Origin: Ochromonadaceae sp. CCMP2298
Lineage: Eukaryota > Sar > Synurophyceae > Ochromonadales > Ochromonadaceae
Assembly: GCA_026770595.1 (NCBI GenBank)
Contig: MU634310.1
Span: 1 to 13,372 of the forward strand
DNA length: 13,372 bases
Reading direction: 5' to 3'
Position numbers and translations under genes: made by a program. The notes below the pieces were generated by a model that was given only the letters and a program-made list of their open reading frames with translations, was not told where the DNA came from and made no database searches. Below are positions 1-7,789 of the stretch, piece by piece. The first letter of the stretch is position 1. Each line of letters begins with the position of its first letter.

Positions 1-714
1 CCAACCTCCCCATTACCCCCCACCCTCACACATACGGGGGAGCGAAGCAGCTGGAATATCAGTGGTAGGATGTCGCCATACACACGAAAGGGAAAGCTGC
101 CCAATGTTGAAACGGACGCACACACACGCACGATGACTTTTAATCTTTAACTATATATTACTGTATACAACTGTCTACACGGCGTCTGTGTGATACAGAG
201 AGCGGTCCGAATGAGACAAAAGGCGCCTTTTTTGATTAACAACTCGGGGGATAATGCGGTTTCATGCACATATTACGCAAATTATATCAAAAAGACTTTT
301 CTATCGTTACCCGGACGCCTCTCAGCGACTATTAATATATAAATGTCTGTTTGGCCACGGCCTCCTAGTACACTGACTTGCGTCCCGTTTCGACCAAGTG
401 GACCGGTAAGATCCTAACCTGTTAACCTATAGACACTTAAGGCCTCAACCTATAGATAGAACTTTTAAGTTTAAAATATACAGAATGACCACCCCTACAC
501 CCGTATACCCCTATACCCGTATACCCCTATACCCCGAAAGACCCCCTATATGACCTATAGGCTATAGAATGCCCATAAGTCCGCTAGTCTGACCCACCAG
601 GGTCCCTACTTAAAAGGGGGACTTTTGGATCGGCGCAAAAGCCTGTTCCCCTTTTTTCCAAAGAGGACCCGGGGTGGTTACGAGACTATAGGTGTATACT
701 TAATCCGAATAGGT
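1..714. other. gene-free left flank with short CCC-rich repeat; 3' flank of the NDUFA6-like gene
   Basis: I see no convincing exon here. Positions about 489-535 hold an irregular repeat of cccgtata / cccctata. The minus-strand gene ends at 715, so the bases just below it should be its 3' UTR, but I see no clear polyadenylation signal. The 64-codon plus-strand reading frame at 625-819 overlaps the terminal exon antisense and resembles no protein. Confidence 0.6.
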
Positions 715-2621
715 TTAGGCGATCTCGAGGCCCAGTATGAGCTTCTCGCGATTGGTGAGGAACTTTGTGTTCTTTTCCTCCAGCTCCATGGGCTGGGTTT
801 AATACATATTTTAGTATAGAAGGAGGGGGTTTGATACACATTGTAGTATACATGGGGTGGTTTTAATACATATTGTAGTATGGAGTGGGTTTAATACATA
901 TTATAGTATAGGAGGGGGTTTAAATGGGAGTGGGGGTGGAAGTGTATGTGTGAGGTAGGGGGTGGGAGAGGACATGTGATGGGTGGGGGGGTGCGGTTAG
1001 GGGTGGGGGGGGGGGATTAGGAGGGGCAGGCAAGCGGTATTCTGTATATATCAGCTGTATATTGGTACCTCCTGCGTTCTCTGGTGTATGTATTAAACCC
1101 CCCTGCTCTATGGTACACATCTATATTAAACTCCCTGCTCTATGGTACACATATTAATTAAACCCCCCTGCTCTATGGTACAAATATGTATTAAACCCAC
1201 TGCATCGTACCTCCAGTATCCTCAGCAGGTGCGTCTTCTGCTTCCACTGCATGAGAGTGTAGGAAGTGGGTTTAATACACATTATAGTATACAGTGGGTG
1301 GGTTTAATAAACATTATAGTATATATGGAGGGGGGTTAATACACATTATAGTATATAAGGAGTGGGTTTAATACACATTATAGTGTAGAAGGAGGGGGGT
1401 TAATACACATTATAGTATACATGGAGGGGGGTTAATACACATTATAGTATAAAAGGAGGGGGGTTAATACACATTATAGTATATAAAGAGTGGGTTTAAT
1501 ACACAATATAGTATACATAGAGTGGGTTTAATACACATTATAGTATACATAGAGTGGGTTTAATACACATTATAGTATATAAGGAGGGGGGTTAATACAC
1601 ATAATAGTATATAAAGAGTGGGTTTAATACACAATATAGTATATATGGGGTGGGTTTAATACACATTAAAGTATACATAGAGTAGGTTTAATACACACTA
1701 AGCGTACCTGCATTAGAGTCTCCTCCAGCTCCATGTAGCCCTTGGCCAGCAGCAGGCCGATGACTCTAGTGGTGGGTGTGGGTGTGGTGTAATGGTATGG
1801 TGTAATGGTATGGTATAATGGTATGGTATGGGTGTGGGTGTGTTGGGTATTGTGGGACCGATCGAATATATTTAGGTCAACAAGCATCGGAGGTTTTTAT
1901 ATAGGTGGTTATAAAGGTGGTAATAGCTTTAAAGGTGGTAATAGCTATAAAGGTGGTAATAGCTATACAGGTGGTTATAGCTATAAAGGTGGTTATAGCT
2001 TTTGGTATTCACCTCCCGTCTTGCAGGTGGTTGTGTTTGCGGAAGTGGTAGGTGACTGCGGACTGTGCAGTCTTCACGGGAATCTCCACGTCGTACAGGG
2101 TCATCACGCGAGGCAGCTCCTTCATGATCGACCTGCGAGCAGAGAGAGTGGGTTAAATACACATTGTAGTATAGGAGGGGGGGGGGGTTAATACATGGGT
2201 GTAGGTGGGTGGGTGTGGGTGTGGTGGGTGTGGGTTTAATCACGCGAGGCAGCTCTTTCATGATCGACCTGTGAGGCGCAGAGAGAACAGAACACAGAAC
2301 AGAGAGCAGAGCACAGAGCACAGAGCGCAGAAAAGAGCGCAGAACAGAGCAAAGAACAGAGCAAAGAACAGAGCACAGAGCATAGAGCACAGAGCACAGA
2401 GCGCAGAAGAGAGCACAGAGCAGAGCGCAAATCAGAGCACCTCGTGAGATTACCCACGGGCAGTAAGGAGTACCGATTAAGCAAGTGTGATAGTGTCTTC
2501 AATGTCGAATAAATGTCTTCGAATACAGGATAAATGTCTTCAAGTACCTGTACAGCTGCGCGACAGAGGTCTTGTCCACCACACGGGGCAGGTCGGCCTT
2601 CACGAGCGCGCGCAGAGCCAT
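715..2621 (-). CDS. NDUFA6: NADH dehydrogenase (complex I) subunit NDUFA6/B14-like, LYR-motif protein, multi-exon
   Basis: Accessory subunit of mitochondrial complex I, an LYR-family protein that by homology binds mitochondrial acyl carrier protein at the matrix arm. Exons by my reading (minus strand): 2621-2548, 2132-2013, 1765-1708, 1246-1211, possibly 1080-1069, and 792-715 with stop TAA at 717-715. All junctions are GT-AG and keep frame, giving about 125 aa, close to the usual 128 or so. The LYR motif is residues 23-25 and is split by intron 1 (AG|G); it is followed by SIMKELPRV. DVEIPVKTA, then HLQDGRVIGLLLAKG, MELEETLMQ and WKQKTH line up with conserved parts of NDUFA6 (ELEET, WKQRTH in the animal protein). 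The start is the only ATG that precedes LYR in frame after the 5' flank. The C-terminal 26 codons are not recognisably conserved and begin with a second MELEE. Introns are loaded with minisatellite. Family assignment is strong; the 12-nt exon and last exon are less certain. Confidence 0.85.
795..925. repeat. minisatellite in NDUFA6-like intron 5 (about 4-5 units)
   Basis: Units of about 27-33 bp built on gggtttaatacatattNtagtata on the plus strand (ATTAAACCC on the transcribed strand). The unit nearest the terminal exon reads TATTAAACCCAG, so the acceptor AG at 794-793 is the repeat core CCCAC changed to CCCAG. Confidence 0.85.
926..1020. repeat. G-rich low-complexity tract
   Basis: GTG/GGGG-rich stretch inside intron 5, with a run of about ten G at 1007-1016. 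The transcribed strand is C-rich. No coding signal. Confidence 0.6.
1069..1080 (-). other. candidate 12-nt microexon of the NDUFA6-like gene
   Basis: On the minus strand a CAG acceptor (acaccag) precedes agaacgcaggag, which is followed by GTACCA. It encodes RTQE in phase 0. The adjoining exons (ending 1211 and starting 792) are also phase 0, so the protein stays open with or without it. It may instead be unspliced intron sequence, or a degenerate copy of the exon 4 end. Confidence 0.4.
1091..1200. repeat. inverted-orientation minisatellite in NDUFA6-like intron 4
   Basis: About three units containing attaaaccc, ctgctctatggtacacat on the plus strand. The ATTAAACCC core is here on the plus strand, opposite to every other array in the window, although the gene direction is unchanged. 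The unit body differs from the main family in its ctgctctatggt segment. Confidence 0.8.
1262..1700. repeat. main minisatellite array, 13 units plus a partial, NDUFA6-like intron 3
   Basis: Thirteen head-to-tail copies of a 32-33-bp unit with core gggtttaatacacattatag followed by tata(c/t)a(t/a) and a purine-rich linker that is either agagtggg or ggagggggg. The last, partial unit (toward 1707) reads on the transcribed strand GTACGCTTAGTGTGTAT and is the intron's 5' splice site. The array fills nearly the whole intron. Confidence 0.95.
1893..2008. repeat. 18-bp tandem repeat in NDUFA6-like intron 2
   Basis: About six copies of an 18-bp unit, aaggtggtaatagctata with t/a and a/t variants. It sits directly downstream of exon 2's donor at 2012-2011. 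It is unrelated to the ATTAAACCC family. Plus- and minus-strand open frames here are products of the 18-bp period. Confidence 0.9.
2103..2270 (-). repeat. direct duplication of the start of NDUFA6-like exon 2
   Basis: Plus-strand 2103-2134 and 2239-2270 are 32-bp copies with one mismatch (agctcc/agctct), 136 bp apart. The 2103-2134 copy is the acceptor AG plus the first 30 bases of the exon. The upstream copy also follows a CAG acceptor (gcctcacag) and runs into cgc|GTGATTAAACCC, a repeat-type donor. Minisatellite DNA fills the gap. Confidence 0.9.
2278..2436. repeat. CAGAG(C/A)A short tandem repeat, NDUFA6-like intron 1
   Basis: Imperfect 7-8-bp units (cagagca, cagaaca, cagagcg) over about 155 bp, giving pyrimidine-rich CTCTGTG on the transcribed strand. 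It lies just upstream of the duplicated exon-2 acceptor, so it could act as a polypyrimidine tract. Long open frames across it are repeat artefacts. Confidence 0.9.
2488..2543. repeat. short direct repeats of aatgtcttc next to NDUFA6-like exon 1 donor
   Basis: The block ataaatgtcttc occurs twice (about 2508 and 2530), with a related tgtcttcaatgtc copy at about 2490. The second copy abuts the exon 1 donor at 2547-2546. Confidence 0.6.
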
Positions 2622-2667
2622 TCTTCGATAGAATATATGAATGTATGTGAATATATCTTCCGCGGGA

Positions 2668-2713
2668 CTGGGTCTCGGTGCCGGTGTATGCAGACTTCAA
2701 CAAGAGCACTCAC
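2668..2713 (-). other. candidate 5'-UTR intron of the NDUFA6-like gene
   Basis: A strong donor, GTGAGT, follows cttcgtggg on the minus strand at 2713. A possible acceptor (gacccag) lies at 2668; a second (cgaag) lies one base before the ATG. RACK1 in this window has a 5'-UTR intron in a similar place. The acceptor choice, and the intron itself, are uncertain. Confidence 0.4.
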
Positions 2714-3090
2714 CCCACGAAGCTGGGGAGTGGTTCCTAGTTCCTTTTTCTGAAAAGCCGAGTGCACAACACAATCACAACACAAGCACACCACAGCACA
2801 GGATTGGGGGATAAGATAACACGGATCTCGTGAATTCCCAGTTTCGCAGGTTTCGCCGAGGGGACCTCCTCTTTTCCTTCCACTTCTCCCCACTTTGTGT
2901 TGGTGTCGTGCTCAATCTGTCGTGTGTCGGACCGAATGCTTTAGTGCCAATTCTTATGGCTTCCTATCATACCTTGGGACGATCCCTCTGATGGGGAGCG
3001 GCCGCCGCACCTCCTTGGATGCGCACGACGGGCGCTCGCCAGACCCCCTCATGCCTCTCTCGAGATTGGAGGGCAGAATCGCCTTCATCC
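2714..3090. promoter_or_regulatory. presumed 5' UTR and upstream region of the NDUFA6-like gene
   Basis: Positions from 2714 upward should contain the non-coding first exon and promoter. I see purine-rich DNA on the gene strand around 2865-2895 but no TATA box or other element I can name. No convincing gene on the plus strand. Confidence 0.35.
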
Positions 3091-3095
3091 AAAAG

Positions 3096-3175
3096 CTAAA
3101 TTAGGAAGCGCCTCCAGTAAATGGATAAATTATGTACACAACTATTGAAACGCGGAGTGCGCTTCCTAACTTAGG
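3096..3175. mobile_element. 80-bp MITE-like inverted-repeat element
   Basis: The left arm 3096-3115 (ctaaattaggaagcgcctcc) and right arm 3155-3175 are reverse complements over about 20 bp with one mismatch and one extra base. The spacer is 39 bp. No open frame. It could be a small non-autonomous DNA transposon or a solo palindrome; I could not identify a flanking target duplication. Confidence 0.45.
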
Positions 3176-3699
3176 AATTAGACGCACCCTCTCTTTCGCG
3201 ATTTCAGGAGTCACCCAGGAAGCGGAGGAGAATCGGCGCGCACAGAGCACGTTTAAAGCAGCAATCTCAGATTTTACGTGTCAAGATTATTATTTTATCA
3301 TATATAAACTAATTAGACATGTAAACAGTAGGAACCTAGTAGTAGAACTGGCGTGTAATGGTGCTGCATACGACGTAAATGTTAAAATAATTTGCAGCAG
3401 TTTTCAAAAATTGTCCTGAGCCACCTGTGCACTTGTTTGTCCCCAAACGAGGCGCATTGGAGTTATAAAGGTATCAGGTACAATACATCTTATGCTAATG
3501 GGGGTTGAGGAGACGATCTTGAGGGTCCTAGAGGCGCCTGGAAGTTGAGGGATATGGGTGTATATAACACAGACAAAGGTAGGAGAGGAGAGCATTAAGT
3601 GAGTAGTGTCATGAGCCGATAACACACATATATACCAATGACTTACCTGTGCATCGCCCTGTATAGTTCTGGCAGCTGCTACTTTCCTTCCAGGAACGC
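3176..3699. other. no recognised gene
   Basis: Mixed-composition DNA. A good minus-strand donor (cacag|GTAAGT) lies at about 3647, but I could not build a matching exon chain on that strand. Confidence 0.5.
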
Positions 3700-3702
3700 T
3701 GG

Positions 3703-4132
3703 GATGGCTGGAGATGCAGCCCTCCGCCCCCCACCTAAAGAGCAGCAGAATGTCGCCACCAGCAGCAGTTCTTCTGAGATCGGAGCGAGGTATGAGAGAA
3801 AATAGTGTTAGAAATATCATGTTTTCTGTCTGTAATGCTTCAACAAGAAGTCTTAGGGTTAGAATACGCGTTCAAAACCTCCCGGAAGCGAGGTCTGCCC
3901 CACCTGCCAACTCCAGCTGACCACCGTTGTGAGCAGGATGCACCGACAGCTGGCCACTTCTCGTCGTCCAAATGTAATAAATATACAATAAACATCGATA
4001 ATATCAAAGAACATCGACTCCTTTCCGCCCCAGCAAGCCGCAATGGGCACCAATCTCATCGCTCCGACTGTTCCTCCTCGCTCCTCCGACAGAAATTGGG
4101 CCCCAGAGAGTGCGCGCGGCTGCCAATGAGGA
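3703..4132 (+). pseudogene. possible orphan gene fragment, plus strand, up to three exon-like pieces
   Basis: I do not recognise a family. An ATG at about 3703 opens a piece reading MAGDAALRPPP and ending EIGAR, just before a donor-like GTATGAG at 3790; it follows an acceptor-like ttccttccag at about 3692. A second open piece at about 3888-3970 reads SEVCPTCQLQLTTVVS with a CxxC pair. A third at about 4033-4126 reads MGTNLIAPTVPPRSS and stops. The intervening introns would be short, and I cannot fix the middle exon's boundaries. It may be a real small gene, a relic, or chance. Confidence 0.22.
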
Positions 4133-4410
4133 GTAGAAATCCTCCTTACACCCCTACCGGAGCAATCTGTAACGATAAACTCGACCTGTATGCTCTACAT
4201 TTCCAAGAATTGTGGCCATATGTGAGGCCAAGGACACCATCACATTGGCCAAAATCTCGATTTTTGGGGGAAAGGGTTATTCTCCAGAAATGCTGTGCTC
4301 TAGGAACCTATGGAAAATTGGGCTTCCGCCAAACCCAGCCGAAAATTCGCAAAAAGGCAGAAAAAACGTGGTCACGCCGTCACGCCGTCACGCTCAAACG
4401 CTCTCTATTA

Positions 4411-4704
4411 GATCTCTCGACATGTGACGCGTAGATCACTCTGAGATTCAGCACAGTGATGCACTATACATCTTTCCATGCTGTGCCGCGAGGGGGGATG
4501 CAACTGATGTCTAGGTGCAGCGTAATAAGCGTCGAACTGGAGAGGCTGTGACGCTTTTGATGCAGATAGAATGATCTCTCGACATGTGACACGAAGATCA
4601 CTCTGAGATTCGGCACAGCGATGCATCATACATCTTTTCGTGCTATGCCGCGCGGGGGGATGAAACTGATGTCTAGGTGCATCGTAGAAAGCGTCGAGCT
4701 GAAG
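4411..4704. repeat. 162-bp direct duplication (two copies, about 88% identical)
   Basis: Positions 4411-4542 match 4573-4704 at a constant offset of 162 bp. By hand I count about 16 differences in 132 bases, mostly transitions, with no indel. 162 is divisible by three, so a minus-strand frame (4764-4408) runs open through both copies, giving a 54-residue repeat (CAESQSDLRVTCREI twice). I recognise no domain. Confidence 0.9.
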
Positions 4705-4920
4705 AAATCGCGTGACCTCGAATTCGATTTCGTCGTATTCTGGTTGCGGGGTTTTCTGTATCAAAATTTCTCTTATTTAGGTGCTTTGAAACTTTTTTGC
4801 TTCGCTCAGATCTGCGGTTTCCCGATAAAATTAGACTGCCACGCTGACGCGTGCCTTACAAGTTACAAGCCTAATTACCGAAATCATTGTTTTTATTAAT
4901 TATACTACTTCTATCGTGCC

Positions 4921-5006
4921 TCCCACCATAATTAGTTGCCACCATAATTAGTTGCCGTGCCTAACAAGTTGCCGTGCCTAATTAGTTGCCACGCCTAATT
5001 AGTCTA
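4921..5006. repeat. 16-17-bp minisatellite, five imperfect units
   Basis: The word gttgcc recurs at 4935, 4951, 4968 and 4985. Units alternate ccaccataattagttg and ccgtgcctaattagttg. There are no spacers, so this is not a CRISPR array. Confidence 0.85.
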
Positions 5007-5265
5007 CCAAACGTTTTCTTCATTAACTTCGCGTCAACGTAAAAAAAAGTCTTATCCCCCAACCTGGACGCGTGCTAAAACGCGTGCCAGCTGATATCCA
5101 AGTGCTCCCTCGCGAAATCCAGTGAACGGAAAAATGCGTCACAAGGGAATAAGGCGTCACTTTTTTATGTGGTTTTGGAATCCAGTTTGAAAAAGTGGAT
5201 CACAATTCAGAGCAATCTGCACGGAATCCATTCCTGAATGCTTAACCTCCCCCACCACTTCGCAA

Positions 5266-6769
5266 ATGTCGCATGCAGTCGTGGTGAGGGACTCTCTGAG
5301 CTCCGGGAGCTCGGGCAAAAAATCAGGCTTGAGCTCGAGGAGCAGCTTGAGCGACAGCGGGACGGAAAAGGTCAGAGTGGCCAACCTGCCACCGGAGGCG
5401 CGCAGATTATTGGAGGAGCAGCAGGAGGAGGAGGTCGAGCGTCTGCGGGTGGAAAAGGCTGAGATGGTTAACTGGCAAAAATTGCTCAGGGAAACTTGCT
5501 AGTCGCTCTTCACCGGCGGATATCCAAACATCGGGAGAGCGTCAGCAAAAACTGGTCTGGGCCGCTGTACCATCGAGAGAGCCATGGCGATAAATTCTGT
5601 GGAGACCTGTCAGTCCTACGATACCTTCAAGAGGGCAAAGATTGGACGGGGTAAGGTCCATGCAGGCCAGGGCGCAACAGGGGTACTTCGAAGGCGGTAC
5701 TATTATTCACGTCCCTGACGTGAAGCCCTCTAGTTCGAACATTGGTGGTCTGGTCCCTAGGGATGTGGACAGTTCTTTCAGCGCAGTGCTGCACCAGGAG
5801 ATGGACATGTGGGCGGAGGAGGTCAATCCTGGAGGGGCAATGTCCCAGTTTAAGACACTGAGTGACAAGACTATCAGGGCAGCCCAAAAAGCCATCGTCC
5901 CTGGTATGTTAATCATGAAGAAAGGCCAGAACGAGCGTCGGAGAGAGGCACTCTGTGATGTGTATAACTTCATATCTCTGGCCGTTATGATGCTGATCGT
6001 CTATGCTCACATCTTTGGGGTCTCCATTCGGGAGATGGAGCGGCTGTCAATGGACGAGCTGCAGCAGGACCCACGCTGGGTGGCGACCGTCGATCGGCGA
6101 CTCATCTTTAATATCGACAAAAGCACCACCTTTCTCGGAGACAGTCAGGACCAGTTGGGGTTCGTCGCGGCAGGGTCCAAGGAGCGACTGAGGGAGAAGA
6201 GTAGAAACGCCCTTCATCTTCGGTCCCTTGGGAGCTGTGCCACCAACCACCGCTGGCACAGCTCCCAAGGGACCGAAGATGAAGAACGGCAAGAGAGTCA
6301 CCGAGGCCCAAGTCGTGGTGGTCTATGCCATCGCGGACGGCAAGAGAGTCAACGTCGGCTTCTTCGTCTACAGCGTCTACGACAAGTACCTCTTCTACAA
6401 GGGCGACGTCGACGTGCTGGGCGTTCCTGTCGTAAAGGGCGTGGAGGGAGCCGAAATAATCTGTGAGGTCCTGGTCAAGTTCATGTACCCAAACCGTAAG
6501 CGCGCCCTGCTCGAGGCAGGTGGCTTTATCTGGCCTGGTCCTCTGTACTTGCCTGTGAACACCCCGGTGTGGAAGTTCATCGTCGATATGACCTTGGGTC
6601 CAGAGTTCGTCGAGCTGCAGTCCCTCAAGATCGAAGAGCTCCGAGCGCAGACCGTACGCCTCTGGGATGGACAGCCCGACAACTCCAACGGCGGTGTCTT
6701 CTCTGTCAACGTGACCGAGAGGGAGCTTGCTGAGTCGGAGTGGGTTATGCTCCTATGCCTGCGCAGTTA
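5266..6769 (+). pseudogene. broken ORF chain, possible decayed DNA transposase (family not recognised)
   Basis: Three plus-strand frames follow one another as parts of one protein. Frame 1 from ATG 5266: a serine-rich N-terminus, then a charged helix (LLEEQQEEEVERLRVEK), stop TAG at 5500-5502, then open again with a helix-turn-helix-like stretch (IGRASAKTGLGRCTIERAM). Frame 2 from about 5645: VPRDVDSSFSAVLHQEM, a hydrophobic SLAVMMLIVYAHIFGV, then IFNIDKSTTFLGD, whose Asp could be the first acidic residue of a DDE transposase. Frame 3 from about 6190: VVVYAIADGKRVNVGFF and YSVYDKYLFYKGD, ending in TAA at 6767-6769. Coding-like GC-rich codon use continues across the breaks. No later catalytic D or E, terminal repeats or target duplication could be identified. 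The transposase label is inference; it could be an unknown host gene with errors or undetected introns. Confidence 0.4.
6212..6284. repeat. perfect 31-bp inverted repeat, 11-nt loop
   Basis: Left arm 6212-6242 and right arm 6254-6284 are exact reverse complements around the loop ccaaccaccgc. It lies inside the broken ORF chain, about 20 bp after the second change of frame. In frame 3 it reads through as GPLGAVPPTTAGTAPKGPK. Confidence 0.95.
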
Positions 6770-7789
6770 AGTCCATCGGACCTCACCCCAACTCTGAACA
6801 GGTCGCTTAACGACTACGTTTCCTGCGCTTAGTACAGTAACGCAGATGAATTTAACCTTTAACACATCAGAAAACCCATAACTTGATTCTTCTAGCATTT
6901 GAGAGCATTCAGCACTCAGTAGGATCTGTGATCCAAGAATGGGAGAGCGAGAGAGGCGACACAGAGAGCGTGGGGGGCAAAAACAAGTAAATTTACTGTA
7001 AGTTAACCGGCACAGACACATATAAAAAATTACCGGACCGGTACTACACCGTTCTACAATAATATTTGTTAATAAGTAATCGGTTTCTAGAAAAAGAATG
7101 CAATAGACCGTTATTTTTCAAAAACCCAACCCTAAAATTTTTGCAGAAATTGGCATTCCCCTTTTTTTCACCTTTTTTCAAACTCTAAGTCCACCAAAAT
7201 GGCGAAATGACAGCGCCTAACTCTTCTCACAGGCCGAGATATTAAGGTCCAAAGCATTTCGCAGAGAAAAATAATATTGGCGATGCGCCAAAATGGTGAA
7301 ACAGAGAAAAAGTTCCCGGGTTTGGGGTTTGGATTGGTCGCCTGGTTTTGACCTCAAATATTGCTGTTCCGGGTTCAATTGCGACCGCCTTCAGTTTTGA
7401 TTTTTATTTTTTTTGTATTTAATTTCTGCTTTTTATTTCACTTATTTGGCGGGTTTATCAGCAAATTCGGCAGGCAAACGCACAAGGGCGGAAGGTACAA
7501 TAACAATCTTCCAATCCGGTAAAAACGGTTTAATCGCCATCGGGGCATTATATGAGGAGACAAGTTGCTATATAATTAGCTCGCCTCTTGCAACCTATTA
7601 CTATGTAAACGCGATAAATCCGTAATATGTGGCTGAGTTTTGCTTATTAACTTTTTCGTTGATTTGTTATATTAACTTGTCTACTTGGCTTGTCAGGAAG
7701 GGGTGCAAATTATTGTTGCGCCCAAAGTTGCTATTTATTTGTGGTATTTATTTATGTACGGGTTAAAAGTCCTTACCCGTAGCAGATTT
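6770..7789. other. AT-rich, gene-free spacer
   Basis: Contains T-runs (7160-7180, 7400-7415) and short words, but no exon or RNA gene I can support. The 3' part (7757-7781) has a 7-bp hairpin, tacgggt/acccgta, just beyond the helicase remnant. I could not find a CTRR terminus after it, so I do not call a Helitron end. Confidence 0.5.

Noticed and set aside
489-535. Telomere-like CCC-TATA repeats
   Set aside because: Irregular unit, internal position and not a known telomere motif.
926-1020. G-quadruplex regulatory element
   Set aside because: G-runs occur, but the tract is low-complexity intron sequence with no other support.
2236-2709. 157-codon minus-strand open frame rich in Leu/Cys/Ser
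   Set aside because: Most of it is a translation of the CAGAG short repeat in intron 1; the true exon 1 uses another frame.
4921-5006. CRISPR-like short repeats
   Set aside because: Units are contiguous and imperfect with no unique spacers, in a eukaryotic context.
5651-5664. Tiny 14-nt intron (GTAAGG...CAG) joining the first two frames of the ORF chain
   Set aside because: Removing it does not restore the needed frame, and it is too short for a spliceosomal intron.
5642-6466. Single intact 274-codon gene
   Set aside because: The last 70 or so codons, after about 6200, are in the wrong frame (RRLLRLQRLRQ text); coding-like sequence continues in frame 3.
7330-7385. tRNA-like ggttcaatt with ggtcgc/gcgacc arms
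   Set aside because: Only a T-loop-like word is present; the arms are about 50 nt apart and no D or anticodon stem can be formed in the right places.
7757-7781. Helitron 3'-terminal hairpin
   Set aside because: Stem is only 7 bp and no CTRR follows within the usual distance.
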